DNA from: NORP240 sp942492445
Lineage (GTDB): Bacteria > Pseudomonadota > Gammaproteobacteria > Pseudomonadales > Pseudohongiellaceae
NCBI GenBank assembly: GCA_942492445.1
Contig: CALOEW010000039.1
Coordinates: 1 to 59,973 of the forward strand
Length of the DNA: 59,973 bases
Direction: 5' to 3'
Shown: in pieces, positions 29,560 through 38,668 of the stretch
How the letters are laid out: every line of letters begins with the position of its first letter
Position numbering within the stretch: the stretch's first letter is position 1
Made by a program: the position numbers and the translations under genes
Notes under the pieces: model-generated
Told to the model about the DNA's origin: nothing
What the model saw: the letters and a program-made list of their open reading frames with translations, nothing else
Databases searched by the model: none

Positions 29560-30326
29560 TGTCGAGGACAACAACCGTGGAGATCGCCGGATTCACCGAT
29601 ACCGGGCTGACACGGGACCATAACGAGGACTGCATCGGATATGACATAAGTTCCGGAATTGCTGTCCTTGCAGATGGCATGGGGGGGCACCAGGCAGGTG
29701 AAATTGCCAGCCGCATGGCCGTAGAACAGGTGTTGCGGCAGATGAAAACCCGCCTGATCAGGGAAACTGACAGACCGATAACCAGTTCTCAGATGCTTAA
29801 TATGGTTTCCAATACAATTTTAGTCAGCAACCGGAAAATTTTCGAGGCATCGGAAGAGATCAAGACCCGGAATGGCATGGGGACTACAGTGGTGGCAGCC
29901 ATAGTCGACGGGCCCCACCTGTATGCCGGGCACGTGGGCGATTCAAGATTGTATCAGTTTCGAGACGGTGGCCTGAAAAGAATCACCAGGGATCATAGCC
30001 TGGTACAGGATTTGATCGATAAGGGATTTTATACCGAAGACGAAGCAAAACTGGCCTCAATCAACCATGTTGTGACCCGGGCTTTGGGTACAGCAGAAGA
30101 AGTAGAAGTCGATATACTTCAACAGGAGGCCGAAAGAGATGACCTTTTTCTGCTTTGTTCGGACGGTCTGTCCGACATGTTGAGTGACTCTATGATTGAA
30201 CAGATACTGGGCGAAACTGGCACGACACTGGATGATAAAGCACAGAGTCTGGTCGCCAGGGCAAACCAGAACGGCGGTAAGGACAATGTCTCAGTCATCC
30301 TGATCAGGATACAGGCTCAAGAATAG
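29559..30326 (+). CDS. PP2C-family Ser/Thr protein phosphatase
   Basis: This 255-aa phosphatase needs metal ions and presumably reverses the adjacent kinase. Its motifs are DTGLTRDHNEDC, LADGMGGHQAGE (metal-binding Asp and Gly), GHVGDSRLY, CSDGLSD and GGKDNVSVI, the bacterial Stp/PrpC/PppA set. It is soluble, with no membrane segment. ATG 29559 is preferred; it shares the A of the kinase stop (TGATG), indicating translational coupling. A GTG three bases upstream is also in frame. Confidence 0.93.
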   Translation: MSRTTTVEIAGFTDTGLTRDHNEDCIGYDISSGIAVLADGMGGHQAGEIASRMAVEQVLRQMKTRLIRETDRPITSSQMLNMVSNTILVSNRKIFEASEEIKTRNGMGTTVVAAIVDGPHLYAGHVGDSRLYQFRDGGLKRITRDHSLVQDLIDKGFYTEDEAKLASINHVVTRALGTAEEVEVDILQQEAERDDLFLLCSDGLSDMLSDSMIEQILGETGTTLDDKAQSLVARANQNGGKDNVSVILIRIQAQE

Positions 30327-30386
30327 ACTGGAATTCCGCGTACCGGACAGCACACTACTAAATTTGAATCGATCAGGTAGGACCCG

Positions 30387-31070
30387 ATGACTGGAAAATT
30401 AGAGTTCAGCTTTAACGCAAATAAAATCGGCGAGTACGCTCTCGACAAAGAAGTGATGACAATCGGGCGGAAAGACGACAATGATATCCGGATCGACAAT
30501 CTTGCGGTAAGTGGCCATCATGCAAAATTGCTGACGATTTTCGGCGACTCGTTCCTGGAAGACCTGAACAGTACCAACGGCACCTTTGTCAACGGCCGCA
30601 GCATTGACAAGCATGCGCTCCGGAATGGTGACGTGATCACCATCGGCAAGCATGAACTTCGCTATATCAACTACAATAACAAACCCAGCGCTTCCACGGC
30701 CGGCGACTTCGAAAAAACCGTTTTCATCGGGGCAAAATCGCCCAAGGATCCGCCGGCGGCTTCATCCGGTCCCAGGCCCAGCCTGGAAGAACGGTTGCGC
30801 AGCGCCAAGTTGCAGCTGTTGAATGGCAAAAGTTCGGGCAGGGAACTGTTTCTGGAAAAGGAATCGGTCAAGCTGGGCAAGCCCGGCCTGCAGGTGGTGC
30901 TCATCAATCGTCGTCCTGACGGCCACTTTATCGTGACCCTTGAACAGACAGAGGAAAGCCACCCGCTGCGGGTTAATGGCGTGGAAATCGGGTCCCGGTC
31001 AGTCAAACTGCAGAATCATGACATCATCGAGATCAATCAGCTGAAGATCGAATACTACCTCGGCTCCTGA
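30387..31070 (+). CDS. FHA domain protein with a second degenerate FHA-like domain
   Basis: Residues 1-92 form a canonical forkhead-associated domain that binds phosphothreonine: TIGRKDDNDIRI, SGHHAK and STNGTFVNG. A linker (about 95-135) contains DFEKTVFIG, a Thr in an acidic/hydrophobic setting that could be a phospho-target. The C-terminal half (about 140-227) has an FHA-like strand pattern but lacks the GR and S-x-H residues. It likely reads the phosphorylation state set by the kinase/phosphatase pair; the gene is 60 bp downstream in the same direction. Confidence 0.88.
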   Translation: MTGKLEFSFNANKIGEYALDKEVMTIGRKDDNDIRIDNLAVSGHHAKLLTIFGDSFLEDLNSTNGTFVNGRSIDKHALRNGDVITIGKHELRYINYNNKPSASTAGDFEKTVFIGAKSPKDPPAASSGPRPSLEERLRSAKLQLLNGKSSGRELFLEKESVKLGKPGLQVVLINRRPDGHFIVTLEQTEESHPLRVNGVEIGSRSVKLQNHDIIEINQLKIEYYLGS

Positions 31071-31149
31071 GGACCGTTCGGTTACCAGACCGCTGATCAT
31101 TCACAACTGGCAGTTGTACCTGCCCCCAGAGCAATAAGCTCCTGATATC

Positions 31150-32178
31150 TCAATTCCGGACCAGGGACCCGTGCTCGCGACTGACAAGCCGGAGAATTTC
31201 CTCTTCAACCAGTTCATAGAGCCGCCCCAGGTGGCTGCGACGTCCCGCTCCGGGAGTGCTGTCAGAGGTTGCCACCACCACCAGGTCGAATTCCCGGACT
31301 ACGAAAATCAACTGTCCACCATAACCCCAGGCTACCGGCACCAGCATGTCAGCCAGATCGCGCAGCCACCAGCCATAGCCATAGAATCGTCCCTGGCCAC
31401 GGGGTGAGGTGGCGTGGGGCGTAAAAGACTCGTCCACCCAACCGGCCGGAAGGACTTGTTCAGACTGTACCCGACCCTCCTGCAGATACAGCAGCCCGAA
31501 CGCAAGCATCGCCCGGGGAGTCATCTCCAGGTCGTTGCCCCCGAAGTAGATTCCCTGTGGATCCTGGCTCCAGTACGCCAGCGAGAAGCCCAGAGGTTCC
31601 GCCAGATAACGCTGTGCGAATTGGCGGGTGGAAAGGCCGCTGGCCCGGCTGAGGATAGCCGACAGCAGGTGGGTACTCCCGGTGCTATAGATCATTTGTT
31701 CGCCAGGTAATGCCACCAGCGGCTGCTGCAGGACAAATTCCACCCAGTCGTCACTGAGGACCCAGCGACCATAGTTACGGTTGCTTGTGGTTTCCAGCCC
31801 CGACTGCATGGTCAGCAGGTCTTTGACAGAGATTGCCTGTTTCGCTTTATCATCCAGTGAAGCGAAATATTCCGGAAAGAAATCGGCGATGGGCTGGTCA
31901 ATGTCCTGAATCAACCGCTGATCGATGGCGATACCCACCAGGGCTGAAATCAGGCTCTTGGAGGCCGACTTCAGATTGGCGGGCTGATAACGGTCCCAGC
32001 CGTGAAAATAGTGCTCCAGCACCAGGTCACCCCGATGGGATATCAGCAGGCTGTGCAGACGCGGCAGATTCCTGGCCTGCTCCAGCGCAGGCGTAAAATC
32101 CAGCGGCTGTGCACGCACCGACAGTGCCGCCAGGAAAAGGATCGGCAGAATAAGAGCGGTGTAACGCCCCCTGCGCAT
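31150..32178 (-). CDS. Serine hydrolase, beta-lactamase/AmpC-like family
   Basis: The protein belongs to the class C beta-lactamase/penicillin-binding superfamily, which includes esterases and peptidases. The SxxK motif is SASK in LKSASKSLISALVG, and the Tyr motif is YSTG in MIYSTGSTHLL. Trp-rich YGYGWWLRDL precedes a C-terminal catalytic loop. A signal peptide (YTALILPILFLAALSVRAQ) points to export. ATG 32178 gives this leader directly; an in-frame ATG at 32211 would add 11 residues. The substrate is unknown, and general antibiotic resistance should not be inferred. Confidence 0.8.
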   Translation of the reverse strand: MRRGRYTALILPILFLAALSVRAQPLDFTPALEQARNLPRLHSLLISHRGDLVLEHYFHGWDRYQPANLKSASKSLISALVGIAIDQRLIQDIDQPIADFFPEYFASLDDKAKQAISVKDLLTMQSGLETTSNRNYGRWVLSDDWVEFVLQQPLVALPGEQMIYSTGSTHLLSAILSRASGLSTRQFAQRYLAEPLGFSLAYWSQDPQGIYFGGNDLEMTPRAMLAFGLLYLQEGRVQSEQVLPAGWVDESFTPHATSPRGQGRFYGYGWWLRDLADMLVPVAWGYGGQLIFVVREFDLVVVATSDSTPGAGRRSHLGRLYELVEEEILRLVSREHGSLVRN

Positions 32179-32270
32179 CCTAAAGCCGGTTACCACGGCG
32201 TCGACAATCACAACAGCGACTGAAAACCCAAAGCCGCCCCGTCGCCCCGCGAACTGGTGGCTTGACCACG

Positions 32271-35207
32271 CTACAGATCCTTTATGGCTTTCACTACGAT
32301 GTCGGGAGTGAGTATCTGCGGCAGGATTCTGGGGTCCCTGCCCGGTTCACCGGAATACAACACGTACAGCGGCACCGACGGCCGGTTGAACTGATTGAGA
32401 ATCTGGGTGATCTGAGGATTCTGGTTGGTCCAGTCGCCTTTCAGGTAGGTGACATCGTGCTCTGACATGGCCTGCCGTACCGTTTCTGTTCCCAGTGTGG
32501 ACAGCTCATTGGCCAGGCAGGTGATACACCAGTCCGCCGTCATATTGACAAGTACCGGCCTGCCGGCCGCCTGCAACTCATCGAGGCGCTGGGTACTGAA
32601 AGGCTCAAATCCCTGTTGGCTGATTTCATCGTCAGACATGGCCGCCTGCGACGATTGTGGCGAAACACGAACAAACGGAGATTGCAGAACCAGCAGGGCA
32701 ATCAGCACGCACACCGTCCCAAGCCCCCGATAACCGAAGCGCCAGAATACCGTGGCACGTCGAGTTTTCCTGAACAGCCACAACGCGAACGCCAGCAGAA
32801 CACAGGAACCCAGCACCAGTACCATGCCGGTAACGCCCACCTGATTGCCCAATACCCACAGAAAATACAGCGCAGTGGCGTAAAGGGGAAACGCCATGAA
32901 CTCCTTGAAGGTCTCCATCCAGCTTCCCGGCCTGGGCAGATAGCTGGCCAACCCCGGCAGGTACGACAACACCAGGATGGGCAGCGCCATCCCCAGGCCG
33001 AGAGACGTGAACACCAGCATTGCCACCAGCCATGTCTGAGTCAGGGCAAAACCCAGCGCCGGTCCCATGAACGGCGCCGTACAGGGCGTGGCTACCACCA
33101 CCGCCAGGACGCCGGTAAAGAACGAACGGCGGTAACCGTGACTGTGCTCGGCAAGCCCGCTGCCGGCGCTCATCAGCCGGGTTCCAAACTCGAACACGCC
33201 GGACAGGCTCAGCCCCATGATGAAAAACAGGTAAATGATCAGCGCGTTGAACCAGGGACGCTGCAGTTGAAACCCCCAGCCTACCAGTTCACCGGCAGCC
33301 CGCATGGCGATGAGCACCGAAGCCAGCAGCAGGAAACAGACCAGTACCCCGCCGGTGTAGACCAGCCCGTCGAGCCGCTGCCGGCGCACCGGCGCCCCCA
33401 CGTTGCCGGCCAGTGCCAGGGCTTTCAGCGACAGCACCGGGAACACACAGGGCATCAGGTTGAGAATCAGACCACCCAGAAGGGCCGCCAGCATGAAGCC
33501 GAGTAAAGTCAATGGCCCCTGGTTCGCCGGACCGGAATCAGAACCGGCCCCGGATGACGGAGCTGCCAGGGGTGACACGGTGGACCGACCGACATCGGCC
33601 GCCGGGTCGATGAAATCATAAGCACGACGGCTGCCGGCTGAATCCAGGACAACCAGAGTGCCATAAACTGCCGACAGATCGTCCAGCATGCGACGCGGCT
33701 GTTCATGAGTAATCTGCAACAGCGTGGGCTGTACGCTGACCTCACGCAACGGTCCGTTGGCAATAATCCGAGTACGGTCGGGGAAAAACCAGGCATCGGC
33801 TACGTCTGTAAACAACGGCTGGGGGGAACGGAATCCAAGGCTGACACGCTCACCGGCGGCAGCGATCAGGAACTCGATGTCATGGTCCTGCTCCGGCAAC
33901 CGGGTCAGTGCGTCGTGGATCAGACTGCTCTGAGCGGTATCCAGTTCCGCCACCTCCCCGACCGGCAGGGTCAGATCAAGGCGCTGCGCGCCGCGAAGAC
34001 AGATAAGCTCGCAGACGTTCCAGCGCACGGTGGTGGACAGGGTTGCCTGTTCTTCGTCCAGTGTTTCCGGCAGTTGCACCTGCAATGGCAGAATCACCTC
34101 CCCCTCGTAACCGTAGTTGACCAGATCGGAACCCGGAAACGGCAGCCAGAAGGGGGCCGGCCACTGGAGAGCCCCGATCAGGGTGCCCTCGGGGGCGGAC
34201 CAGTCGTCAGTTTCGGTCGCCTCGCCGCTGTCACCTGCTGCTTTCCAATAAGTATGCCAGCCTTCCTGGGCCTTCAGCCTGACCGCGAGCCACTGCTCCT
34301 GGCCCGGCACCAGCGCAGAGTATTCGGACAACAACTCCACCTCTACGCGGTCCTGCCAGGCAGCCCGGGACCGGGTAGGTGTGATTTCAAAGGAACGGGT
34401 ATCGCCCTCAGCGTCTATCACGGCCAGCAGACCGCTGAATTCAGACAGGTCCTGCGGCATGCGGCGGTGCTGTTCAAAACTGATCTGGAGCCGGCTCGCT
34501 TCGATCATGTTTTCCCGGAAAGGGGCGTACTTCATAATGCGCCCCTGTTCGGTAAAGAAGTAAATCTCCTCGGCGTCTTCGAAGCGCACATCCGGCGCCG
34601 CCACCATGATATTGACCTTGCCGTCGTGGGTGTTGAAACGGGCCACCAGGTCCGGGGCGTCGAGGGGCAGGCTGTCCCGGGCCTGGGCGAACGCGGTCAC
34701 CCAGCGGGGATCGGTTTCAGGCGCGTCCCCCACTGGCAGACTCAGAGAAAACGTCGCATTGCCCGGTATGCAGATCACATCACAGACCTGCCAGTCGATG
34801 CGCGTGCTTAACTGGAATTCATCGACATCGAGTTGCGCCGGTACCTGAACCGGCAGGGGCAGAAACACCTCCCGCTCGTACGTGAAAGTGACCAGCGGAC
34901 TTCCTTCGAAGGGTGTCCACTCCGGCGTGGGCCACAGGATATCTCCAGCGCTGGCTCCGGGAGGCAGCTGCCAGTCACTGGCTGCAGTCGCCTCACCACT
35001 GTCGCCGCCAAATTTCCAGTAAGTGTGCCAGTGCTCGATGGGATCAAGTCGAATTGCCAGCCACAGAGTCTGACCGGGCACCACATTGGTGGTTTCGGCA
35101 ACCAGCTCCACGTCGATCTCGTCGGTTGTGTGCACCTGGGCTCCAGCGGAAAGCGCCGCCGTCAACAGAGCGAGGAAAGCAGCAATTTCCAGGAAAACTT
35201 TTTTCAT
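32271..35207 (-). CDS. DsbD-family thiol:disulfide interchange protein with duplicated periplasmic domain
   Basis: The 978-aa protein moves electrons from cytoplasmic thioredoxin to periplasmic partners. A signal peptide (FLALLTAALSAGAQ) is followed by two homologous domains (about 25-280 and 285-565), each with a WQVCDVIC or WNVCELIC cysteine pair. The membrane part carries LNLMPCVFPVLSLK and VVATPCTAPFMG, the two DsbD transmembrane cysteines. A C-terminal thioredoxin domain has DWCITC. It is longer than classic DsbD (about 570 aa) and resembles ScsB/DipZ types. The start at 35207 is chosen because it begins the signal peptide. Confidence 0.88.
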   Translation of the reverse strand: MKKVFLEIAAFLALLTAALSAGAQVHTTDEIDVELVAETTNVVPGQTLWLAIRLDPIEHWHTYWKFGGDSGEATAASDWQLPPGASAGDILWPTPEWTPFEGSPLVTFTYEREVFLPLPVQVPAQLDVDEFQLSTRIDWQVCDVICIPGNATFSLSLPVGDAPETDPRWVTAFAQARDSLPLDAPDLVARFNTHDGKVNIMVAAPDVRFEDAEEIYFFTEQGRIMKYAPFRENMIEASRLQISFEQHRRMPQDLSEFSGLLAVIDAEGDTRSFEITPTRSRAAWQDRVEVELLSEYSALVPGQEQWLAVRLKAQEGWHTYWKAAGDSGEATETDDWSAPEGTLIGALQWPAPFWLPFPGSDLVNYGYEGEVILPLQVQLPETLDEEQATLSTTVRWNVCELICLRGAQRLDLTLPVGEVAELDTAQSSLIHDALTRLPEQDHDIEFLIAAAGERVSLGFRSPQPLFTDVADAWFFPDRTRIIANGPLREVSVQPTLLQITHEQPRRMLDDLSAVYGTLVVLDSAGSRRAYDFIDPAADVGRSTVSPLAAPSSGAGSDSGPANQGPLTLLGFMLAALLGGLILNLMPCVFPVLSLKALALAGNVGAPVRRQRLDGLVYTGGVLVCFLLLASVLIAMRAAGELVGWGFQLQRPWFNALIIYLFFIMGLSLSGVFEFGTRLMSAGSGLAEHSHGYRRSFFTGVLAVVVATPCTAPFMGPALGFALTQTWLVAMLVFTSLGLGMALPILVLSYLPGLASYLPRPGSWMETFKEFMAFPLYATALYFLWVLGNQVGVTGMVLVLGSCVLLAFALWLFRKTRRATVFWRFGYRGLGTVCVLIALLVLQSPFVRVSPQSSQAAMSDDEISQQGFEPFSTQRLDELQAAGRPVLVNMTADWCITCLANELSTLGTETVRQAMSEHDVTYLKGDWTNQNPQITQILNQFNRPSVPLYVLYSGEPGRDPRILPQILTPDIVVKAIKDL

Positions 35208-35477
35208 CGATATTCCGCCGTTATTGAACCTAAAACCTGAGTTGCGGTAACCCGTGGGATTACGACTCCAACTCCGTGGCCGCCGAGAACCCGGGGCGAC
35301 CGCACCTGTCAACTCTACCGCTGTCCTGCAAATTAGCAAATTCAAATTCAGATGTCATTGAAATGGCGCCCTTTTTCGGCTGCTCACCAGCATGCACGAC
35401 AGACGACAGGGAAGCCGGCAGATACCGTGCCTACCCGTGGGTTTCCGGGGCTAAGTCTGGTCGGCTGCGTGCCACTC

Positions 35478-37213
35478 TCAGGCTTTCTCGAACGCCTCCA
35501 CAACCAGTTGCAGCTGACGCAGATCACGGAACTCATTGACACCAAGGCGATACACCAGCCGTACCGTATCCCCCACCTCCAGAGGCTCTTCGAAACTGAC
35601 GTTAAATGCAATCGCCTCGACCGTCTGGTCTGCGCCATCGGGGACCAATGCCATCTTCAGGTGTTTGTCTGCCAGTACGCGTACGTCCCGCACGGAAAAT
35701 TGTCCGTCGAAAACCGGCTCGGGAAATCCCTGCCCCCACGGTCCGGCCGCTATCAGAGCCTCGGCAGTTTCAAGGGCAAACGCGTCGGCGTCCAACTCGC
35801 CATCGGTCACAACCCTTGCCAGTAATAATTCCGGGTCAAGCTTGCGACGGGCATAATCGGAAAACGCGGCGCTGAACTCCTCCAGCCGTCTTTTTTCGAG
35901 GCTCAGGCCTGCCGCCATGGCGTGGCCGCCGAAGCGGCTGATCAGCCCGGGGTGGCGGGTGGCAATAGCATCCAGCGCATCCCGAATGTGAAAGCCCTGA
36001 ATGGAACGCGCGGAACCCTTCAATTCTTCCGGCAGGGCTTCATTGCCGGCATCGGCAAAGGCAATAACCGGCCGGTGATACTTGTCCTTGATGCGCGACG
36101 CCAGAATGCCTATTACCCCCTGGTGCCATTGGGGATCATAGACACACAACCCGGGAGGCATTGCCTCGGTGGCAATGTCCAGGGCATCGAGATCGCGGAA
36201 AGCCTGCTCCCGCATCTCACCTTCTATCAAGCGCCGGTCAGAGTTCAAACTGTCAAGCTGAACGGCCATCCGGTAAGCCTCTTCGGGCGAGTCCGTGAGA
36301 AGACACTCGATGCCCAGTGACATGTCATCCAGGCGACCTGCGGCATTGAGCCGTGGACCGATAGCAAATCCCAGGTCTGCGGCCACCAGGCTTTCCGCCT
36401 TGCGCCGGCTAATACCCAATAATGCCAGGATACCGGGACAGGCGCGTCCCGCCCGTATCCGCTTCAATCCCTCGCTGACAAGAATGCGGTTGTTGTGGTC
36501 CAGCGGCACCACATCGGCCACCGTCCCCAGAGCTACCAGATCCAGCAGTTCCGCCAGATTCGGCTGCGGAAACTCCGCAGTATCGAATCGGCCTGCTCCT
36601 CGCAGCCTGGTGCGCAGCGCCAGCAGCAGGTAAAAAATCACCCCCACGCCGGCAAGTGACTTACTGGCAAATCCACAGCCCGGCTGGTTTGGATTGACGA
36701 TCGCATCGGCATCCGGCAGCCGCTCACCCGGCAGATGATGATCGGTAATCAACACCTGGATTCCTGCCTGCCGGGCAGCTTCGACTCCGTCGAGACTGGA
36801 GATGCCGTTGTCCACGGTTATAATCAGATCCGGTTTCCTGGCCGCCGCCAGTTCGACGATTTCCGGGGTAAGTCCGTATCCGTACTCGAAGCGATTGGGA
36901 ACGATGTAATCCAGATTGCGGAATCCCAGCGCACTTAAACCACGCAATGCCAGGGCACAACTTGTTGCTCCATCGGCATCGAAATCGGAAACTACCAGCA
37001 GCCGCCCCTGCTTATCCAGGTGTTCGAGCAGCAGCGTGACTGCCCCCCAACCCCCAGTAGCGAGTCAGGCGCGAGCAGATTCTTTAGTGACAGGTCAAGC
37101 TCATCACCGGAGCGCAGTTTGCGCTGCAGCAGAATTCGCTGTACCAGGGGGTGCAGGTCGGCCGGCAGCTGCAGCTCCTGATTCGGCTGGCGATGTTGAA
37201 TAACGAGAACCAT
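35478..37213 (-). pseudogene. recJ: RecJ single-strand exonuclease, one apparent frameshift
   Basis: RecJ degrades single-stranded DNA 5' to 3' in recombination and mismatch repair. The N-terminal piece (37213-36992) opens MVLVIQHRQ and matches the RecJ start. The DHH motif DFDADGATS lies at about 36970-36995 in the frame of the main piece, and ITDHHLPG, GFGGHAMAAGL (DHHA1 domain) and the OB-like C-terminus follow. One base is missing in the run of six G (37043-37048, minus strand). Restored length is about 578 aa, as in E. coli. Everything else is intact, so a sequencing error is at least as likely as real inactivation. Confidence 0.88.
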
Positions 37214-37273
37214 AGCTGCGCTGGTAAGGTTGTCAATGGTCCGCTCCGGCCCGCAACGGGAAGCGGCGGGGTT

Positions 37274-38668
37274 TCAGGCACTCAGGTGGCGGATCAGGTA
37301 CTCTGTCACTGCCGACACGGAATTGTCCAACACAGTAAACTTTTCCGGCCTTTGCTTCAGATCACTGAGATGAGCAGGCAGCAGCGGAGTCTCGAGGCCG
37401 GCAGCCTCGATGGCGTCTGCGAACTTCACCGGGTGTGCGGTGGCAAGAGTCACCATGGGAATTTTTCGATCCTTGTTGCACTGTCGAGCTGCCTTCACAC
37501 CCACCGCAGTGTGCGGATCCAGCAGGGTGCCGGATTCATGGAACACCTGACGAATGATGGCGCAGGTCTGTTCATCACTGACGGCGAAACTGGCAAAGCA
37601 CTTCTTCATCAGTTCCCATCTGTGGTCATCCACCCGTAGCGACTCTGAACCGGAACGCAACATGAAATCCTTCAGCTTAACCGGATCGCGATCGAACAGG
37701 TCATAAAGATAACGCTCAAAATTGCTGGACACCATAATATCCATACTGGGCGAATAAGTCGGCGACAGATCGGCCACCTGGTAACTGTTGGTGCTGATGA
37801 ATCGGTACAGAATGTCATTGCGATTGGTGGCAACTACCAGCTGACTGACTGGCAATCCCATCTGCCGGGCCAGATAGCCAGCATAAATATCACCGAAATT
37901 GCCCGTCGGCACGGAGAACGATACCTGTCGGTGCGGGGCTCCAAGGTTGATCGCTGCATGGAAGTAATACACGATCTGCACCATGATACGGGCCCAGTTG
38001 ATGGAATTGACCGCTACCAGCTGCCGATCGGGTGGTAGAAAATCCTGGTTGGAAAACGCCGTTTTGACGATTTTCTGGCAATCGTCGAAATTACCCCGGA
38101 TCGCCAGATTGTGGACGTTTCCGCCCTGTACAGTGGTCATCTGGCGTCGCTGGACCTCGGAAATACGCTGATGCGGGTGCAGAATGAAGATATCGACTCG
38201 ATCCGAATGGCGGCACCCCTCGATGGCCGCCGAGCCGGTGTCGCCGGAGGTTGCCCCCAGAATCGCCACCCGTTGCCTGTTCCGGGTAAGCACGTGGTCC
38301 AGCAGACGGCCCAGCACCTGCAAAGCAAAATCCTTAAAGGCCAGCGTCGGCCCGTGAAACAGTTCCAGAATCCATTCGTTGGAATCAAGCATGGTTAATG
38401 GGGCAACGGCCCGGTGGGAAAATTCCCCATAGCTCTCGTCGATGCACCGTTTGAGGTCGGCTCCCGACAGAGTGTCGGCGACAAAGGGGCTGATTACGCG
38501 CAAGGCCAGTTCGTTGTATGGCATGCCGGACCAGCCGGCCATGTCCTGCTGGCGGAACACAGGCAATTGATCAGGCACATATAGCCCACCGTCGGGAGCC
38601 AGTCCGGTCAGCAGAACCTGTTCAAAAGTCTGTGGCTCGCCACCACCCCGGGTGCTGATATACTTCAC
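37274..38668 (-). CDS. thrC: Threonine synthase
   Basis: This 464-aa PLP enzyme converts O-phosphohomoserine to threonine. It has the long-form N-terminus (MKYISTRGGGEPQTFEQVLLTGLAPDGGLYVP) and the PLP lysine in HGPTLAFKDFALQ. LGATSGDTGSAAIEG binds the phosphate. GTG 38668 is the start: it overlaps the hom stop (GTGA), so translation is probably coupled. Together with hom it forms the end of the threonine branch. Confidence 0.95.
   Translation of the reverse strand: MKYISTRGGGEPQTFEQVLLTGLAPDGGLYVPDQLPVFRQQDMAGWSGMPYNELALRVISPFVADTLSGADLKRCIDESYGEFSHRAVAPLTMLDSNEWILELFHGPTLAFKDFALQVLGRLLDHVLTRNRQRVAILGATSGDTGSAAIEGCRHSDRVDIFILHPHQRISEVQRRQMTTVQGGNVHNLAIRGNFDDCQKIVKTAFSNQDFLPPDRQLVAVNSINWARIMVQIVYYFHAAINLGAPHRQVSFSVPTGNFGDIYAGYLARQMGLPVSQLVVATNRNDILYRFISTNSYQVADLSPTYSPSMDIMVSSNFERYLYDLFDRDPVKLKDFMLRSGSESLRVDDHRWELMKKCFASFAVSDEQTCAIIRQVFHESGTLLDPHTAVGVKAARQCNKDRKIPMVTLATAHPVKFADAIEAAGLETPLLPAHLSDLKQRPEKFTVLDNSVSAVTEYLIRHLSA

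Noticed and set aside
33705..34811. A 368-codon plus-strand frame opposite the DsbD-like gene
   Set aside because: It lies inside a well-supported minus-strand gene and its residues show no family pattern.
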